From Balamuthia mandrillaris (lineage: Eukaryota > Discosea > Longamoebia > Balamuthiidae), in contig JAVKOQ010000079.1 of the NCBI GenBank assembly GCA_031835245.1, positions 124,501-188,500 on the forward strand: DNA of 64,000 nucleotides, in the 5' to 3' direction. Below the pieces are notes generated by a model. The model did no database searches. It had not been told where the DNA came from and saw nothing but the letters and a program-made list of their open reading frames with translations. This document shows, in pieces, positions 37,343 to 48,739 of this stretch; the stretch's first letter is position 1, and every line of letters begins with the position of its first letter. A program made the position numbers and the translations under genes.

Positions 37343-37683
37343 GTTTCGCGTCTTTTATTCTTCTTTCTTTTTTCGTTTTTGTTGTGAGGCGGTTTTAAGG
37401 ACCCTCCTGAAATATGTTACACATTGTGGCCGAGCAAAATCCGTCCCGTACTATCTCGTGTGATTTCTTCGAAAATACCCCAGACATTGTGGGTGGGGAC
37501 GAAAGCCGTGTTGGTTTTCCGAGTGGAAAGAAAGCAGCAGAAATGCTGTTCAAATGTTGCAATTTTTGACGTCAAAAGATAAACCAGAATGGCTCGTGAG
37601 ATAACACCATTGAAGAATGCGAATGGCAAGGCAGCCCTTCTTCTCCATCTTCTTCTGTTGGTGCCTTCTTCTATATACATACA
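37343..37683. other. Intergenic between GPD1 and the DUF4336 gene
   Basis: About 340 bp between tandem minus-strand genes. It holds the GPD1 5' flank and the 3' UTR of nothing else visible; I see no RNA gene or repeat. Confidence 0.4.
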
Positions 37684-38638
37684 CTAAGCCCTCAGCCTGC
37701 TTTTGTACGCAGCAATCATCTCATCCCTTGCTCGGTTGGCCTCCGCCTCCCCTTCGATCACCTGCCCGTGGGCCATGATCACCCTTTGCAGGTTCCCCCA
37801 CTCCTGCCTTGCCCGCTCCAAGCTGCCCACCATCTCCTTGGGCCTCTTCACCACCAACCGGCTGGCAATGACCTTGGAGGGCACCAAGCGGTGCTCGCAC
37901 GTGTGGCCCCTCCCCACCCCCATGGCCCACACGTACAGGTACGCCAGCGGGGACTCGGCAAAGGACACGCCATCCTCCGCGAGAGGCTCCCCTCGAGGGA
38001 TGTTGAACGCCAGGTCGGTGAGCACCATGGTCCCGGAGGCAGGGTGGAAGAAGAGGAGCTCATCCAGCATGGGCATGCCCTGGATGGGAATGAACTGAAG
38101 GCGAGGTCTAGCCAAGGGAGCGGCAGAGGTGCCAAAGTGGAGGGAAGCAAAGGCAGCGTGTTCCTCCGGAGGGCCCTCAAAGTAGATGAGGTGGTGGTAG
38201 TGAGCCAACCTTTCTTTGTCCTGTTTGTTGTTTTCAGAGTTGCAAGTCAGTTTTTTGGGGGTGTGTGGTGTGTGTGGAGTGGAAGGAGACTGGAGACTTC
38301 ATCTCTCTCCTGGTTAAAACCTTTTTTTCCCTGAGACCTGCAGGAGCGTAGAACTTTGCCTCAGGAAAGGCCTCTTGGAAGCCTGCAGCAAAGAGGTGAT
38401 GCGCCTTGTTGGGAGAGATGACGTGCTTCACGGCTTTCTTCCCGCCCAGCTCCTCCAGGTCCTCCCTGAGGCCTGGGGTGAGTTCGATGGGGGAGATGAC
38501 CGCCAGCTCCGGCTCAGCAGCCTCTGGGCTTGACAGCGAAAGAACGGTCATCCTTGTGCGAAGGCTGGCGCCAGGCACGTAGCGCATGACCTTCTCTGCC
38601 ACCCATACCTGTGGATGCAAACGACGAAGAGACTTCAT
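37684..38638 (-). CDS. DUF4336 family protein
   Basis: Two exons, ATG at 38638 (MKSLRRLHPQVWVAEKVMRY). Exon 1 ends FYAPAGLREKK near 38316 and joins at 38229 to DKERLAHYHHLIYFEGPPEE in phase 0. Family hallmarks are RTRMTVLSLSS, the segment VKHVISPNKAHHLFAAGFQE and LDELLFFHPASGTMVLTDLA. These match DUF4336, a metallo-beta-lactamase-like fold group of bacteria, fungi and protists with no settled role. Total about 290 residues, longer than the core because of a C-terminal helical part (RLVVKRPKEMVGSLERARQE to SRLRA). No signal peptide. A (TC)n run lies just upstream of the start. It diverges from the PIN-like gene. Confidence 0.8.
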
Positions 38639-38640
38639 AG

Positions 38641-38678
<38 letters not shown>

Positions 38679-38889
38679 GGTGTGAGTTTACATATATATG
38701 AGTGGACCAATTAAAATTCAAAAAGAAAATAGATTATAATCGGACCAATCAAAATTCAAACTACAAATAGCGAAAATCATCCAAATTTCCATCTGCAATC
38801 GTCGAGTTTTGAGGTTTTTATCATGACGACATGAACGTATCACCTTACCAGGTCCACGAAAAATAACCAAGCAAGAAGGGAAGAAAGAG
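38639..38889. promoter_or_regulatory. Short divergent promoter, DUF4336 / PIN-like transporter
   Basis: 251 bp between divergent start codons, with a GA/TC repeat at 38642-38675 and an AT-rich middle containing two copies of GACCAATyAAAATTCAAA (about 38703 and 38741). Confidence 0.45.
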
Positions 38890-40657
38890 ATGGAGAACAT
38901 GTTACGGCTGTTGTGGTACTCCCTTTTGGCCATCTTCAAGGTGATCGCTATCTCAGGGGCGGGCGCTGCTCTGGCTCACTATGGCATTCTCCCTCCTGAG
39001 GCTCGTCAACACCTCAGCAAAGTACCGCTTTTCCTCTTTCTCTCTCCTTGTTTATTTTTTTTTTGTCATTGTCGTTTCGCTCACTCCATTTGTGGTGAAC
39101 AGATTTCCTACTACCTTCTTTCCCCGGCTTTGCTCTTCTCGTCGTTGAGTGGGAGCATCAACGTGGAGGCCATGTTTCGTTGGTGGCCTCTCCTGCTCTT
39201 TCCCTTTCTCTACTCCCTCCTGGGCTTCTTGCTAGCGCACCTCCTCATCCGTCTCTTCTTCATCTATTCCTCCGCCACTGCCGGAGGGGCTGCCTCCTCC
39301 TCCTATTTCTCGCTCTCCGCTCTGCTGCGACGGGTAAGGCTTCACCTCAACAGGCGAAAGAGAAGAACGCGGGAGAAGCGGAAAAGAAGGTCGACGGACG
39401 AAGAGAAGAGGGACGCGCTGCCCTTGTTATCTTCCTCCAAAACGGAAGCCGTGGAAGAAAGAGCGAGAGAAAGAGACAGAGAGAGAGGTGGAGGAGGGGT
39501 GGAAGCGGTGGATGACTTGCTTACTTTGGAGGATGAGGAAGAGGAGGAGGCAGAGGAGGAGAAAGAGGACTATGGAGAACGAGAAGCAAAGTTTAATGAC
39601 GCGTTAAAGAGATGTATAATTGCAGGGGTGACGTTAGCGAATGCTGGTAACCTGCCGCTAACCCTCATCATCTCCATCACCCATGACCTCGCTCCCTTCA
39701 ATGAGGATGAGGAAGCTACCTCAAGAGGTTAGTTTGTGATTGTGGTCAATGTTCTTCTCTTTTATTCACCATCTTCCGCTTCTGCTTCGTTTTGCTCCGC
39801 ACTCATTCTTTTGGCAAAAAGGAATATCATATGTATCGCTATACATGACATGCATGTCGTTGTTAGTGTGGACAGTAGGGTTGAACTATATTGGACGAGG
39901 CCCTCAACTCTTCAACAAGGAGGACAAGACGAAACAAAGTAATGCCGACCTTGAAGGAATGTTAACAAAACAAGAAAGTGGAGAAAGGACCGACAGAAAG
40001 GAGAAAGGAGAAGAAATAGCAGCACATACTACAAAAAGAGAAGAGACGCAACCGTCATCAATGTCTACATCCGCCACATTGTCTTCATCGAGGATGGATA
40101 CAAGCGAAGCAGCCAAACCGTTTTGGAAAAGGCTGTTCTACCAAGCTAAAGAGGTTCGCTCATTCCTTTTCTTATGTCTTCATTTACCTTTCCTCTTTTT
40201 ATTCTCACTCCAAAAAACTATTAACAGGGACTTAGCCCAATAACAATTTCTCTACTTTCAGCTCTGTTTGTGGGTCTCATACCTCCCATTCGGAACCTGT
40301 TCCACGGCACGAGTGCTCCGTTGAAGTTCGTGATGGAGATCTTTGACTTTTTGGGACTGCCTAGTGTGCCCATTGTGATGTTGGTGCTAGGCGCAAGTCT
40401 CGCCAAAGGACCACGCACCTCTTTTGTTGGTCCGTCTTCTGATTCTTTCGTTCTCTTCACCCCTCGTTCTGTTTTTCTATCATTCTCACATTATTATCCT
40501 CTCTCTCTCTCTCTGTCATCTTTATTCTCATTGTTGTTGGATAATACCGAGCAGGAATACGGCCGATAGCGGCGGTAGTCATTGGCAAGCTTTTACTCAT
40601 GCCGCTCCTCGGTATCTCGATTACACTTGCAGTGAGGTTGTTCTCTCTCTTCTCTCG

Positions 40658-40706
<49 letters not shown>

Positions 40707-41030
40707 TCTTCATTTCTTGCAAGCTGATTCAAAACCCAAAATAAGACATATGGGCTTGTTGCCAGAAGATCCGTTGTTTGCTTTCGTGTTGATGATACAG
40801 TCTGCAACTCCAAGCGCCACCGTATTGGTATTGCTCACTCCCTTCTCTCTCTCTTTGGCTTTTGTTTTCTGAATGTGTATATAACCCCAACTTTGTTTTC
40901 AAAGGTGGTTATCTCAGAGATCCATCAATGGGGAAACGACATCACGCCAACACTCCAATTCTGGCAATACGTGGTTGCCGTCTTCACGCTCACCTTTGTG
41001 ACTGCTTTTTCCCTCTATGTTCTTCTCTGA
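38890..41030 (+). CDS. PIN-like (auxin efflux carrier family) membrane transporter
   Basis: ATG 38890 (MENMLRLLWYSLLAIFKVIA), about nine exons, TGA 41028-41030. The N-terminal half has about five hydrophobic segments (ISYYLLSPALLFSSLSGSIN, WWPLLLFPFLYSLLGFLLA). The membrane part is interrupted by a long Arg/Lys then Glu-rich loop, followed by GVTLANAGNLPLTLIISI, the Asn-Pro type crossover region of the family. A second cytosolic loop (KQSNADLEGM..FWKRLFYQAKE) precedes the C-terminal half: LSALFVGLIPPIRNLF, LPSVPIVMLVLGASLA, PIAAVVIGKLLLMPLL, FAFVLMIQSATPSATVLV and YVVAVFTLTFVTAFSLYVLL. This is PF03547-type membrane transport protein, nearest to PIN-LIKES. The substrate in a protist is unknown. 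The stop lies 14 bp from that of the convergent PPR gene. Confidence 0.87.
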
Positions 41031-41044
41031 GATACGAGCCAATA

Positions 41045-44000
41045 TTACTTTTTCTGTCTTTCTTCATCATTGTCGTCGTCGTCTTCTTCTTTCTTATCAT
41101 CGTTATCATCATCTTCTTCGTAGTCGTCATCAGCTTCTTTAGGTTCCTCCTTACTTTCTTTTTCTTCTTCCATGTAATCAAGGTAGGTTGCTTCTCCTTT
41201 TGCTGCTTCTTTGCGTTCATTCTCCTGTTCTCTTTTCCGCTTTATCGCTTCAGCCTCGCGCCAATTAACTGGTGGCATTCGTCGGAGTTTGATTTGGTGG
41301 TTCACGCGGCGAAACTGGAGCAGACGTCTGTAAAGATGCGGATGGAGGCGGACATTGTAATAGATGAGAGTATCCGCTACATCTTGCACATGTTCCATTC
41401 GATTCGTTTCCAACATTGTTTCGAGCAGTCGGTGAATCTTGGTTCGTATCAACCGAGCATGAAAGTTCTTCGTGAAGAAGGGAACGCAATTTAGGAAATA
41501 AGACAAAAGAAAGCAAAAGAGAACAAGAAGAAAGAAGAAAACAGTAGATAGCGGAAAGCAGAAAAGGGAGAAAGAACAGATAACAAACCGGAATCCGAAG
41601 CCTAAAAAGCTCAAGAAGCTGCACAGCGCGAGGAATGTTTCTGCGAAAGATGAACTTTTCCATGACGATGCCAAGTGGCCTATGCACGTCGATTGAGCTC
41701 CATCGGGCCACCTCTTCCAATACTTTGTCCACTTCTTCCAGGGATTCATTTCCTGCACATGAGATTCTCTTTGAGCAAATGAAATAGAAAAAGAACAGAA
41801 CAAGTAGAGTGCTACCGAAATAAAAAAGCTTACTTACCCGAGAAAGTACCAAAGATGGCATCAAAAATGTTGGTGGAGGGATAGATAGGAGGGTTGTCAG
41901 TGAGCATCAGGCGATAAAGTTGCCACGCTTTCTTCGTGTCCTGGCTAGCATGTATCAGTTGAACAAAAGTTTCGCTATTTGGCTTAAGCTCGTGTTCTTC
42001 GAGCACTGTGTATAATTCCACTGCTTTATCGTGCGCTCCTGGTGCTCAAAGTTAACAGAAACCAAAGGGACAAGCATAGAAAAGGAGGAGAAGGAGGGAG
42101 GAGGAAGAAAGCGTACCACATTCGTTACACACTTGTAATAGAGCATTTATGACTCTCACCCCGAAAACGTCTCTTTTTCTTAAAAACTCCAGCACTTTGA
42201 AGGCCTGTACTACTTTTCCTTGCCGCCCTAGCCCAATTATTACATTCACAAAAAAGTTATACTCTAGTTCAATGTTGGCTTCGCTTAACTGTTCAAATAT
42301 CGGAAGGAGCTGATCAATGGTGAATGAGCTCAACAATAACTCTATGAAACTTCAGATCAGAAGGAGAAAAGTGAGAAAACAGAACGGAAAAAGCCATGTG
42401 GGGATAAAGAGATACAAAAAGAAAGGGAAATAAGAAAAAGAAAGAGAAAGAGCTCACTTTGAAAGCAGCGAATGAGGAACGTAGGCGGTGGAAGCATGAA
42501 TGTCTTGATAAATCTGCCAAGCCGATATAACATTCTTATCCTTGATACATTGGGCAAAGGCAAAGTGGAGAAATGTTGAGCTGGGCTTCGTTTTGTTTTC
42601 CAGCAGGCGATCTAAGAGGTGTATCGCTTGTTCACTTTTACTTTTCTCCTGCAAAAAAATTCATTATTGTCGAAGAAGAAGATTGAAAAAAAAGCAAGAA
42701 GGAAAGAAGAAAAGAAACCACAAGACCCAAACAGAAGATACAACAAACTAACCGGCAATACAGCGTCTGCGACAAAAGCCCAAATTCTACGACCCCTCCT
42801 GCCAATAGATTGTTCGGCCAAGGAGATGGTATCATGTGCACCCTTCACGTCTCCTTTGCTCAAGAACGAGGTTTGAATGAACGGCGCAAGCCAAAGAGAA
42901 GAGACAAAATTTCGCGGATACTTCTTTCCTAATCGTTGAAACTGCTCGAGAGCTTCTGACAACGAGGGAGCTGAAGAGATGAGAATCGAGCAACATTCTT
43001 TGTCGACCACATTGCTGGAAGATGATTCCATCTGAGTGAAGCATTGTACCATTCCTGTATAGTCCTTTATTTTTGTATTAATATATAGAGAAGAAATAGG
43101 GGAGGAGAGGAGAGGGAGAGGAGAGGGAGAGGAGAGGAGAGGAGAGGGAGGGAGAGGGAGAGAGAGGAGAGGGAGAGGAGAGGGAGAGGGAGAGGAGAGG
43201 AGAGGGAGAGGGAGAGAGGAGAGGGAGAGAGAGAGGGAGAGGAGAAGGAGAGGAGAGGGAGAGGAGAGAGAGAGAGGAGAGGAGAGGAGAGGGAGAGGGA
43301 GAGAGAGGGAGAGAGGGGAGAGGAGAGGAGAGGAGAGAGAGAGGAGAGGAGAGGAGAGAGGGAGAGGAGAGAGGAGAGAGAGGAGAGCGAGAGGAGAGCG
43401 AGAGGAGAGCGAGAGGAGAGCGAGAGGAGAGCGAGAGAGAGGAGAGGAGAGGAGAGGGAGAGAGAGGAGAGGGAGAGAGAGAGGAGAGAGCGAGAGGGAG
43501 AGGAGAGAGAGAGGAGAGGAGAGGAGAGGGAGAGGAGAGAGGAGAGGGAGAGGAGAGGGAGAGGAGAGGAGAGAGAGCGAGAGAGGAGAGCGAGAGGAGA
43601 GCGAGAGGAGAGGAGAGCGAGAGGAGAGCGAGAGGAGAGCGAGAGGAGAGCGAGAGCGAGAGTGAAGTGGAATACAAGTACAAGAGAAACGGAAGAAAGA
43701 GAGAGCAGTGAAGCAGCGAAAGAGAGAAGCGAAGGAGAGGAGAAAATTGAGAGGAAGAGAAGAGAACGAGAGGCGACCAAACGAAACAACAAGTGGAGAA
43801 ACAAAAAAAAAACAAAGCGAACCTTCGCCTCCCTGAACAGCCTCAAAAGGGACTTCCACACAAAGGTGGTGAACGGCACGTTATCCCTCTGCATCCGCTC
43901 AAAGATGAGCAGGTACTGCTGTCGCTTGGCGTCGTCGCTCAGCAGCGCCGCTGTGTCTCGGCCCTGGTAGGCCCTCAAAAGGCGGGTGTACATGTGCGGC

Positions 44001-44476
44001 GTGGGCGTCACGTTCTCCCTTTGCATCTCCTCAAAGACGAGCTCCATTTTGTGCGGGTCTTTGTCGCAGCAGGCAAGAGCGGACTCGAAGCGGAACATTG
44101 CAGCTTTGAGGGCTTCGTCTTCTTCCTGTTCTTCTCCTTGTGCTTCCTCCCTCCCTCGCTCTTCTTCCGCTTCCTCCTCGTCCTCCTCCTCTTCTTTGGT
44201 GTAAAGAGGTTGCTGCTGTTGAGTCGCGGAAGAACAGGTGAACAGAGCTCGATGAAATGGGAATGGGGCAAAGCTATGCGTTGTGGAGAGATGATTGTTG
44301 CTCACAGCAGCAGAAGATGATGTGGAGAAAAGAAAATGAGAGCGCGGCCTTCGCAGGAGTGAACAGAAAAACGCATGAGGGATCCTCGCTTGCCGCGGCG
44401 GTGCCGCGCCTGAACCAAGAGGGAGCAACGACGAGGTTCCGAGGTGACGAACCCCTCCGATGGCACAGAACCTCAT
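41045..44476 (-). CDS. Pentatricopeptide-repeat-like organellar protein
   Basis: ATG at 44476; the first exon begins MRFCAIGGVRHLGTSSLLPL and is Arg/Ser-rich without acids for ~90 residues, a likely mitochondrial leader. PPR-like helical pairs follow across about ten exons: HKMELVFEEMQRENVTPTPH-MYTRLLRAY, LLIFERMQRDNVPFTTFVWK, KIKDYTGMVQCFTQMESSSS, AIHLLDRLLENKTKPSSTFL, LLPIFEQLSEANIELEYNFF, VELYTVLEEHELKPNSETFV and DTLIYYNVRLHPHLYRRLL. The C-terminus is very acidic and ends DDDDNDEERQKK. PPR proteins bind organellar RNA. Motifs are degenerate and only partly 35 residues long, so the exact count is unclear. Intron 43087-43670 is one large GGAGA-type repeat. Confidence 0.78.
43087..43670. repeat. 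(GGAGA)/(GAGAGC)-type intronic repeat, ~580 bp
   Basis: Irregular mosaic of GGAGA, GGGAGA, GAGAGAGA and GCGAGAGGAGA units in an intron of the minus-strand PPR gene; wholly CT-rich on the sense strand. Long Ser/Leu-Pro frames across it are repeat translations. Confidence 0.95.
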
Positions 44477-44740
44477 CTCTCTTTCTTTTCTTTTCTTTCT
44501 TTTTTTTGTTTGCAGATCATATATTATGATCTACACGTCATATTTTCCTTTTCCATGAAATACTGACGTAACTCAAATGTCCCGAGACGACGCGATCTCA
44601 CCAGATTGTCGACAATGAATATTGTTAACCAAAAATCGTTAGCAAAAAAAACTTTTCAACTATTTTAACTATTTTTCACTATTTTAACTGTTTTTCAACT
44701 ATTTTAAAAATAGTTTTAACAGTTTTAAAGAAAAAAATCG

Positions 44741-46245
44741 CTACGAAAGGAGGTCGTGATGGAAGCTCTCCTGCAGGTCAATCAATCCCTTCAAAAAGGA
44801 GAGCCGCGAGAGAATCCGCTGACAAGCCAGGGCGGGGTCGTGCTGCAACACGTGCACCCCATCCCCGCTTCGCACGGCCACCTCCATCATGCCATCCCTC
44901 GTCAGGTCGGCGCAGTCCAAGCCGTAAATCGCATTCGAGAAGCTTCTCTTCCACATCAACGCGTACTTGCTGCCTCCCCTTTCTTCTTCGCTCGCCTCGT
45001 TTCCAGTGCAGTGAAACCGATAGACCAGAAGCTCTTGGCCGTAGGTGCCGAGAAGAAGGAGGGGCGAGGAAGAGAAGGGGTTGTTCCAATCGAGGACGGC
45101 AACTTGGGAGCAGAGCACGCTGTCGTGATCGCCGGAGAGGGGAAGCACGCTGATGGTTTCGGAGTAGAGGCCGTTGAGGGCGACGTGGTGATAGACCATG
45201 GAAGGGCCGATGGCGGAGGTCACGAGGAGGTGCACTTGCGTGTATTCGGGAGGAGGGGAAGAGTCATCGTCAATGTCTTCCTATTCAGTTGGAAAGAGGG
45301 ACAAGAATGAGGAATGAAAATATGGAAGGAGGAAAAGAAGAATAGGATGAGAAAAGAGAGAACATCTTATAGCAGCGAAAGAAAATGTTTAACGTACAAA
45401 AGAGAGAAACTGATTAACTCGTTGATGCAAAGACCGAAAGAACGGGTGGACGTGTGGAGCTTCAGCGTCTTTTTTGCTGGGATTAGGTGAAAGCACAAGT
45501 CCAACAGAAGAGGAGGCTTCATCTTCTTCCGTCACCGTTTTTCGATCATCCAAAGAAAAGAAGAGACGAACGCTGGTAATAGGCCCGTCCCACAAACGTT
45601 TGTAGTGGAATACTCGTTGCAGTGAAGAATTTTTTCGCTTTTCTTCTTCGCTTTCAGCACCACTGGCTGGTAATGTTGCATGCACAAATAGTTTGCCGTC
45701 TTGACACCCACCAGCCACTATTCTGCCCCATGTCCCTTGATAGATATCAAAACACATTACTCTAATTTATTTGTTGTTTTCAAGAAATGAATAAGGGAAG
45801 AAGACGAAAGAGATAATGAAAAGAAGAGGAGGACAGAGGAGAGAAGACAGAAAGAGAGGCACGTACGGTGAGCTTAACTCTTGATTGGCTAATTCGGGCA
45901 AGATATCTTGCGCTGGTTGTGAAACAAACATATCTGCCCCCTGCTCGTTTGTGTGTTTCTGCTGTAGTTGCTGTTAATGGTATTGCTTAAAGGAGCAAGA
46001 TATGGAAGTAGATATAAAACAGAAAGTAAATACATTTACAAAAGCATAGATTTCGTTATCGCTGCCGGACAACAGGAATGCATCTGTAGTCCCTTCTTCC
46101 TGCGGGGACGGTTGCTGTTGAGAAGATACGTTTGTGAAGGAGCCACGACGAGAATTACTTCCACTTGTTCGCAAAGGTTTTGGAGAACTTTTAAGAAAAA
46201 AACATAGTAGATTATTTAAGTCGAATGTCAACGATGAGAGAAGAA

Positions 46246-46302
<57 letters not shown>

Positions 46303-46791
46303 AGAGAGAGATGGATGTAAAGAGGTAATAAAGTTACGTGAGACGGACATGGGTGAGCACAAATGGAATGTAATCCAATGAAAAAGTCTGTTTTTGAATG
46401 TCTGTTCAACAAAAGTGAGAAAACGAAAGGAGGAAGCCAAAAAAAAAAAAAAGAAAGAATGGAAAAGCAAAAAAGAAAATGCATCATGAAGAAAAACAAC
46501 ACGGAAGCAGCATAAAGACAGAAACAATGATGAATGAGGACAACATAACAAAGAAAAAGCCAAACCATCAGAGGAAAGGAGATGACAAGGCTTCAAAGCA
46601 CATATGTGAATCGAGAGAAAAGGCATTTCGTCCTGAAGTATCGCCACGCCAAGTTGTAGCTGTCCTGTGGCAGCATCCACCATCACATCCAACGCCATTA
46701 TCGACACATTTCCCTGGGTTGAAGCTGACAAAGTAATGGTTAAGACGAGAAAAGCAAAGAGCAAAGAGCAAAGAGCAAAGAGCAACGAGCA

Positions 46792-46838
<47 letters not shown>

Positions 46839-47335
46839 GGAGAAGGAGAAGGAGAAGCAGAAGAAGATGCAACAAGAGAAGGAGAAGGAGAAAAGAGCAA
46901 AGAGCAAAAAAAGAGCAAAGAGAGAAAGAAACCAGCATGAAGCTGTCGTGCTAGTTGCAGAGGCAGAGCCGTTTTTGTCCACTGCACCTCCGCCACCAAC
47001 AACGCTGACGACGAGCTAGCAGCCGTATCATCAGCGACCTGTATGGCATGCACCTGCCCCTCCGAGGCCACGAACAGGACGTGCTGTCCCAAGTAATGGG
47101 CCGAGGAGAAGGAGTAGATGTTGGGCGCGCCCTCGAACGACACAAAGTGAGCCTCCTCCAGGCTGAGCCGCTGCTCCTCCGGGGTGTGGCGGAGGAGCAG
47201 CGAGGAGGCGTCCGTGGCGGCGACCAGAAGGGAGGGGTCGAACAGCTCCGGGACGGGGTCGGCGCTGGGCGTTTCCCCAGCGAGCAAGGGCGAGGTGAGG
47301 AGCTGCGAGGAGAAGCCCACGTTGCCGCTACTCAT
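44741..47335 (-). CDS. KPTN: Kaptin homologue (KICSTOR complex)
   Basis: ATG at 47335 (MSSGNVGFSSQLLTSPLLAG). The first exon has VASEGQVHAIQVADD and IYSFSSAHYLGQHVLFVASE, beta-propeller strands. Middle exons (46.7, 46.2-46.0, 45.76-45.4 kb) include VSIMALDVMVDAATGQLQLG, FLLSGSDNEIYAF and GRIVAGGCQDGKLFVHATLP with DGPITSVRLFFS. The last exon (~45.28-44.74 kb) is diagnostic: VHLLVTSAIGPSMVYH, DSVLCSQVAVLDWN, LLLLGTYGQELLVYRF, MWKRSFSNAIYGLDCADLTR and DGMMEVAVRSGDGVHVLQHD, closely following animal kaptin (TYGQELL, WxRSFSSP, ADLTGDGxxELAV, GVHILQH). In animals kaptin joins ITFG2, C12orf66 and SZT2 to hold GATOR1 on lysosomes and restrain mTORC1. Intron edges near the GA repeats are approximate. 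Confidence 0.85.
46245..46306. repeat. (GA)n intronic repeat
   Basis: Dinucleotide run of about 60 bp in a kaptin intron; a second GA run with GAGCAAA units lies at about 46755-46920 in the preceding intron. Both are CT-rich on the sense strand. Confidence 0.9.
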
Positions 47336-47440
47336 TTTTTGTGCTGAGAACTTTTAGCTACTGAATGCAAATTTTTTTTGATTGGGGAATAATACGATGA
47401 AGCTATCAATGTCTTAGTTTTTTGGACTCAAGTAGTAACT

Positions 47441-47512
47441 TCCCCTGTGGTGTAGTCGGCAGCACTTCCGCCTGTCACGCGGACAACCCGGGTTCGATTC
47501 CCGGCGGGGGAG
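47441..47512 (+). tRNA. tRNA-Asp(GUC)
   Basis: 72-nt cloverleaf without intron. Acceptor strands TCCCCTG and CGGGGGA pair with one G-T; the anticodon arm CCGCC-TGTCACG-CGG.. has anticodon GTC; the T-arm is CCGGG-TTCGATT-CCCGG; the discriminator is G. A T6 run starts at 47518 and can terminate Pol III. Confidence 0.97.
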
Positions 47513-47737
47513 TTCTCTTTTTTATGGTTATTTTTGTTTTTTTTTTTAACGGAGTAAGTGAGCGAGACACAAGGAGAAGGCAAACGCCAAGCGACAATAA
47601 ACAACTATTGTGGTTCTTCCATAAGCTTCCCTCGCTTAATCCAGAAGAAACTCATGGTTGTTCGTTTTTTTTTTGGTCCGGTTGGGAACGAGTTTCAGAA
47701 CTTGGCTTTTGTTTGCATGCAAACGCGAAAACAGGTT

Positions 47738-48739
47738 TTACAGAAGAATGTTAAGACGAAGAGAAGAAGCGGCACTTCCATCGCCTTCGCTCTGGGATCC
47801 CGAATCTTGGCTTGAAGAATTGCTTCCATCTTCCTCCTCCTCCTCCTCCTCCTCGCTTTCTTCTCTTGCTTCTCCATCGCACGTCTCACCCCATTTGGCA
47901 TACAGGGTTGGGCCTGGAAAAATTTCTGGCGGACAATGGTCATCCATAAAGGACATTGCAAGACCAGTGCAGTTGGTGGAGCCAGAAAAGACGTGACCGA
48001 TTCCGTTGACGCAGTCCACAAGGACGCTGATCTCTTTGGCAGGGAGTGCCTTGCATTGGTTGTGGTTGAACCACCAATTGCCGAGGCACATGGATTCCGC
48101 CGACTCGGAGCACTCGCTCTGGAGTTTCAACGAGACGAAACAGACCTCATCTGTTTGAGATGGGGACCAGAGAGAAAAGGGTTGATGAGGCCATTGAACG
48201 TCGGAGAAGGAAGAATTAAGGAAAAAAAAAAAAGGAGAGAGCAAACAAGCAAAAAAGAGAAGGAAGAGAAGAGCGGTACCTTCTTCAGGTTCAGGGACAG
48301 GGTCACATTCTTCGCTCTCTTCCACAGGAACTGAGTTGCCCTCGCAGTCTTCGTTCCACGCTACCATATTGCTGATTTCTGCCACTCCATAGCAGAAGCC
48401 TGGCGTGCTCGCGATGGCTTGAGGGCCGGAACAGTCGCTGCTGTTAAAGGCATACGCAATTTGAGAGAGACAGTCCACAAACATGCTGCCCTGCCCGGGC
48501 ACCGAAATACACTCTCCTCCTGTGAGTGTGTAGTTTTTGCAGTCAACTACCATACCACCACAGCTTTCGCCCAGGTACACTTGAGAGGCAAAAGTGCAGG
48601 TACATCCTGGTTTTTTTTTGTTAAATAAAAACGCAGAGCATATTTTCATTTTTTTGAAAGTTTGTTTTTTACCGTGAGCAACCGCGACAAAGGAAACAAG
48701 CAAGAGGGCAAAGGAGAGGAGAGCTGTGGGGCGCTGCAT
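47738..48739 (-). CDS. Secreted cysteine-rich protein with two related repeats
   Basis: ATG at 48739 gives a signal peptide (MQRPTALLSFALLLVSFVAV AHG split by an intron ~48604-48675). Two ~85-residue units follow. The first has CTFASQVYLGESCGGMVVDC, GSMFVDCLSQIAYAFNSSDC and SGPQAIASTPGFCYG. The second, after an intron at ~48170-48280, has SLKLQSECSESAESMCLGNW, SVLVDCVNGIGHVFSGSTNC and TGLAMSFMDDHCPP. Both share spaced cysteines and VDCxxxIxxxFxxSxxC, and each ends in a WxExCxG motif. A Glu/Ser tail closes with a weakly hydrophobic end (ASSLRLNILL), too weak for a confident GPI signal. No family recognised; it probably acts at the cell surface or outside. Both introns also read through in frame. 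Confidence 0.72.
   Translation of the reverse strand: MQRPTALLSFALLLVSFVAVAHGKKQTFKKMKICSAFLFNKKKPGCTCTFASQVYLGESCGGMVVDCKNYTLTGGECISVPGQGSMFVDCLSQIAYAFNSSDCSGPQAIASTPGFCYGVAEISNMVAWNEDCEGNSVPVEESEECDPVPEPEEGTALLFLLFFACLLSPFFFFLNSSFSDVQWPHQPFSLWSPSQTDEVCFVSLKLQSECSESAESMCLGNWWFNHNQCKALPAKEISVLVDCVNGIGHVFSGSTNCTGLAMSFMDDHCPPEIFPGPTLYAKWGETCDGEAREESEEEEEEEEDGSNSSSQDSGSQSEGDGSAASSLRLNILL

Noticed and set aside
43087-43670. CRISPR-like or satellite array in the GGAGA region
   Set aside because: No spacer-repeat periodicity; it is an irregular microsatellite within an intron.
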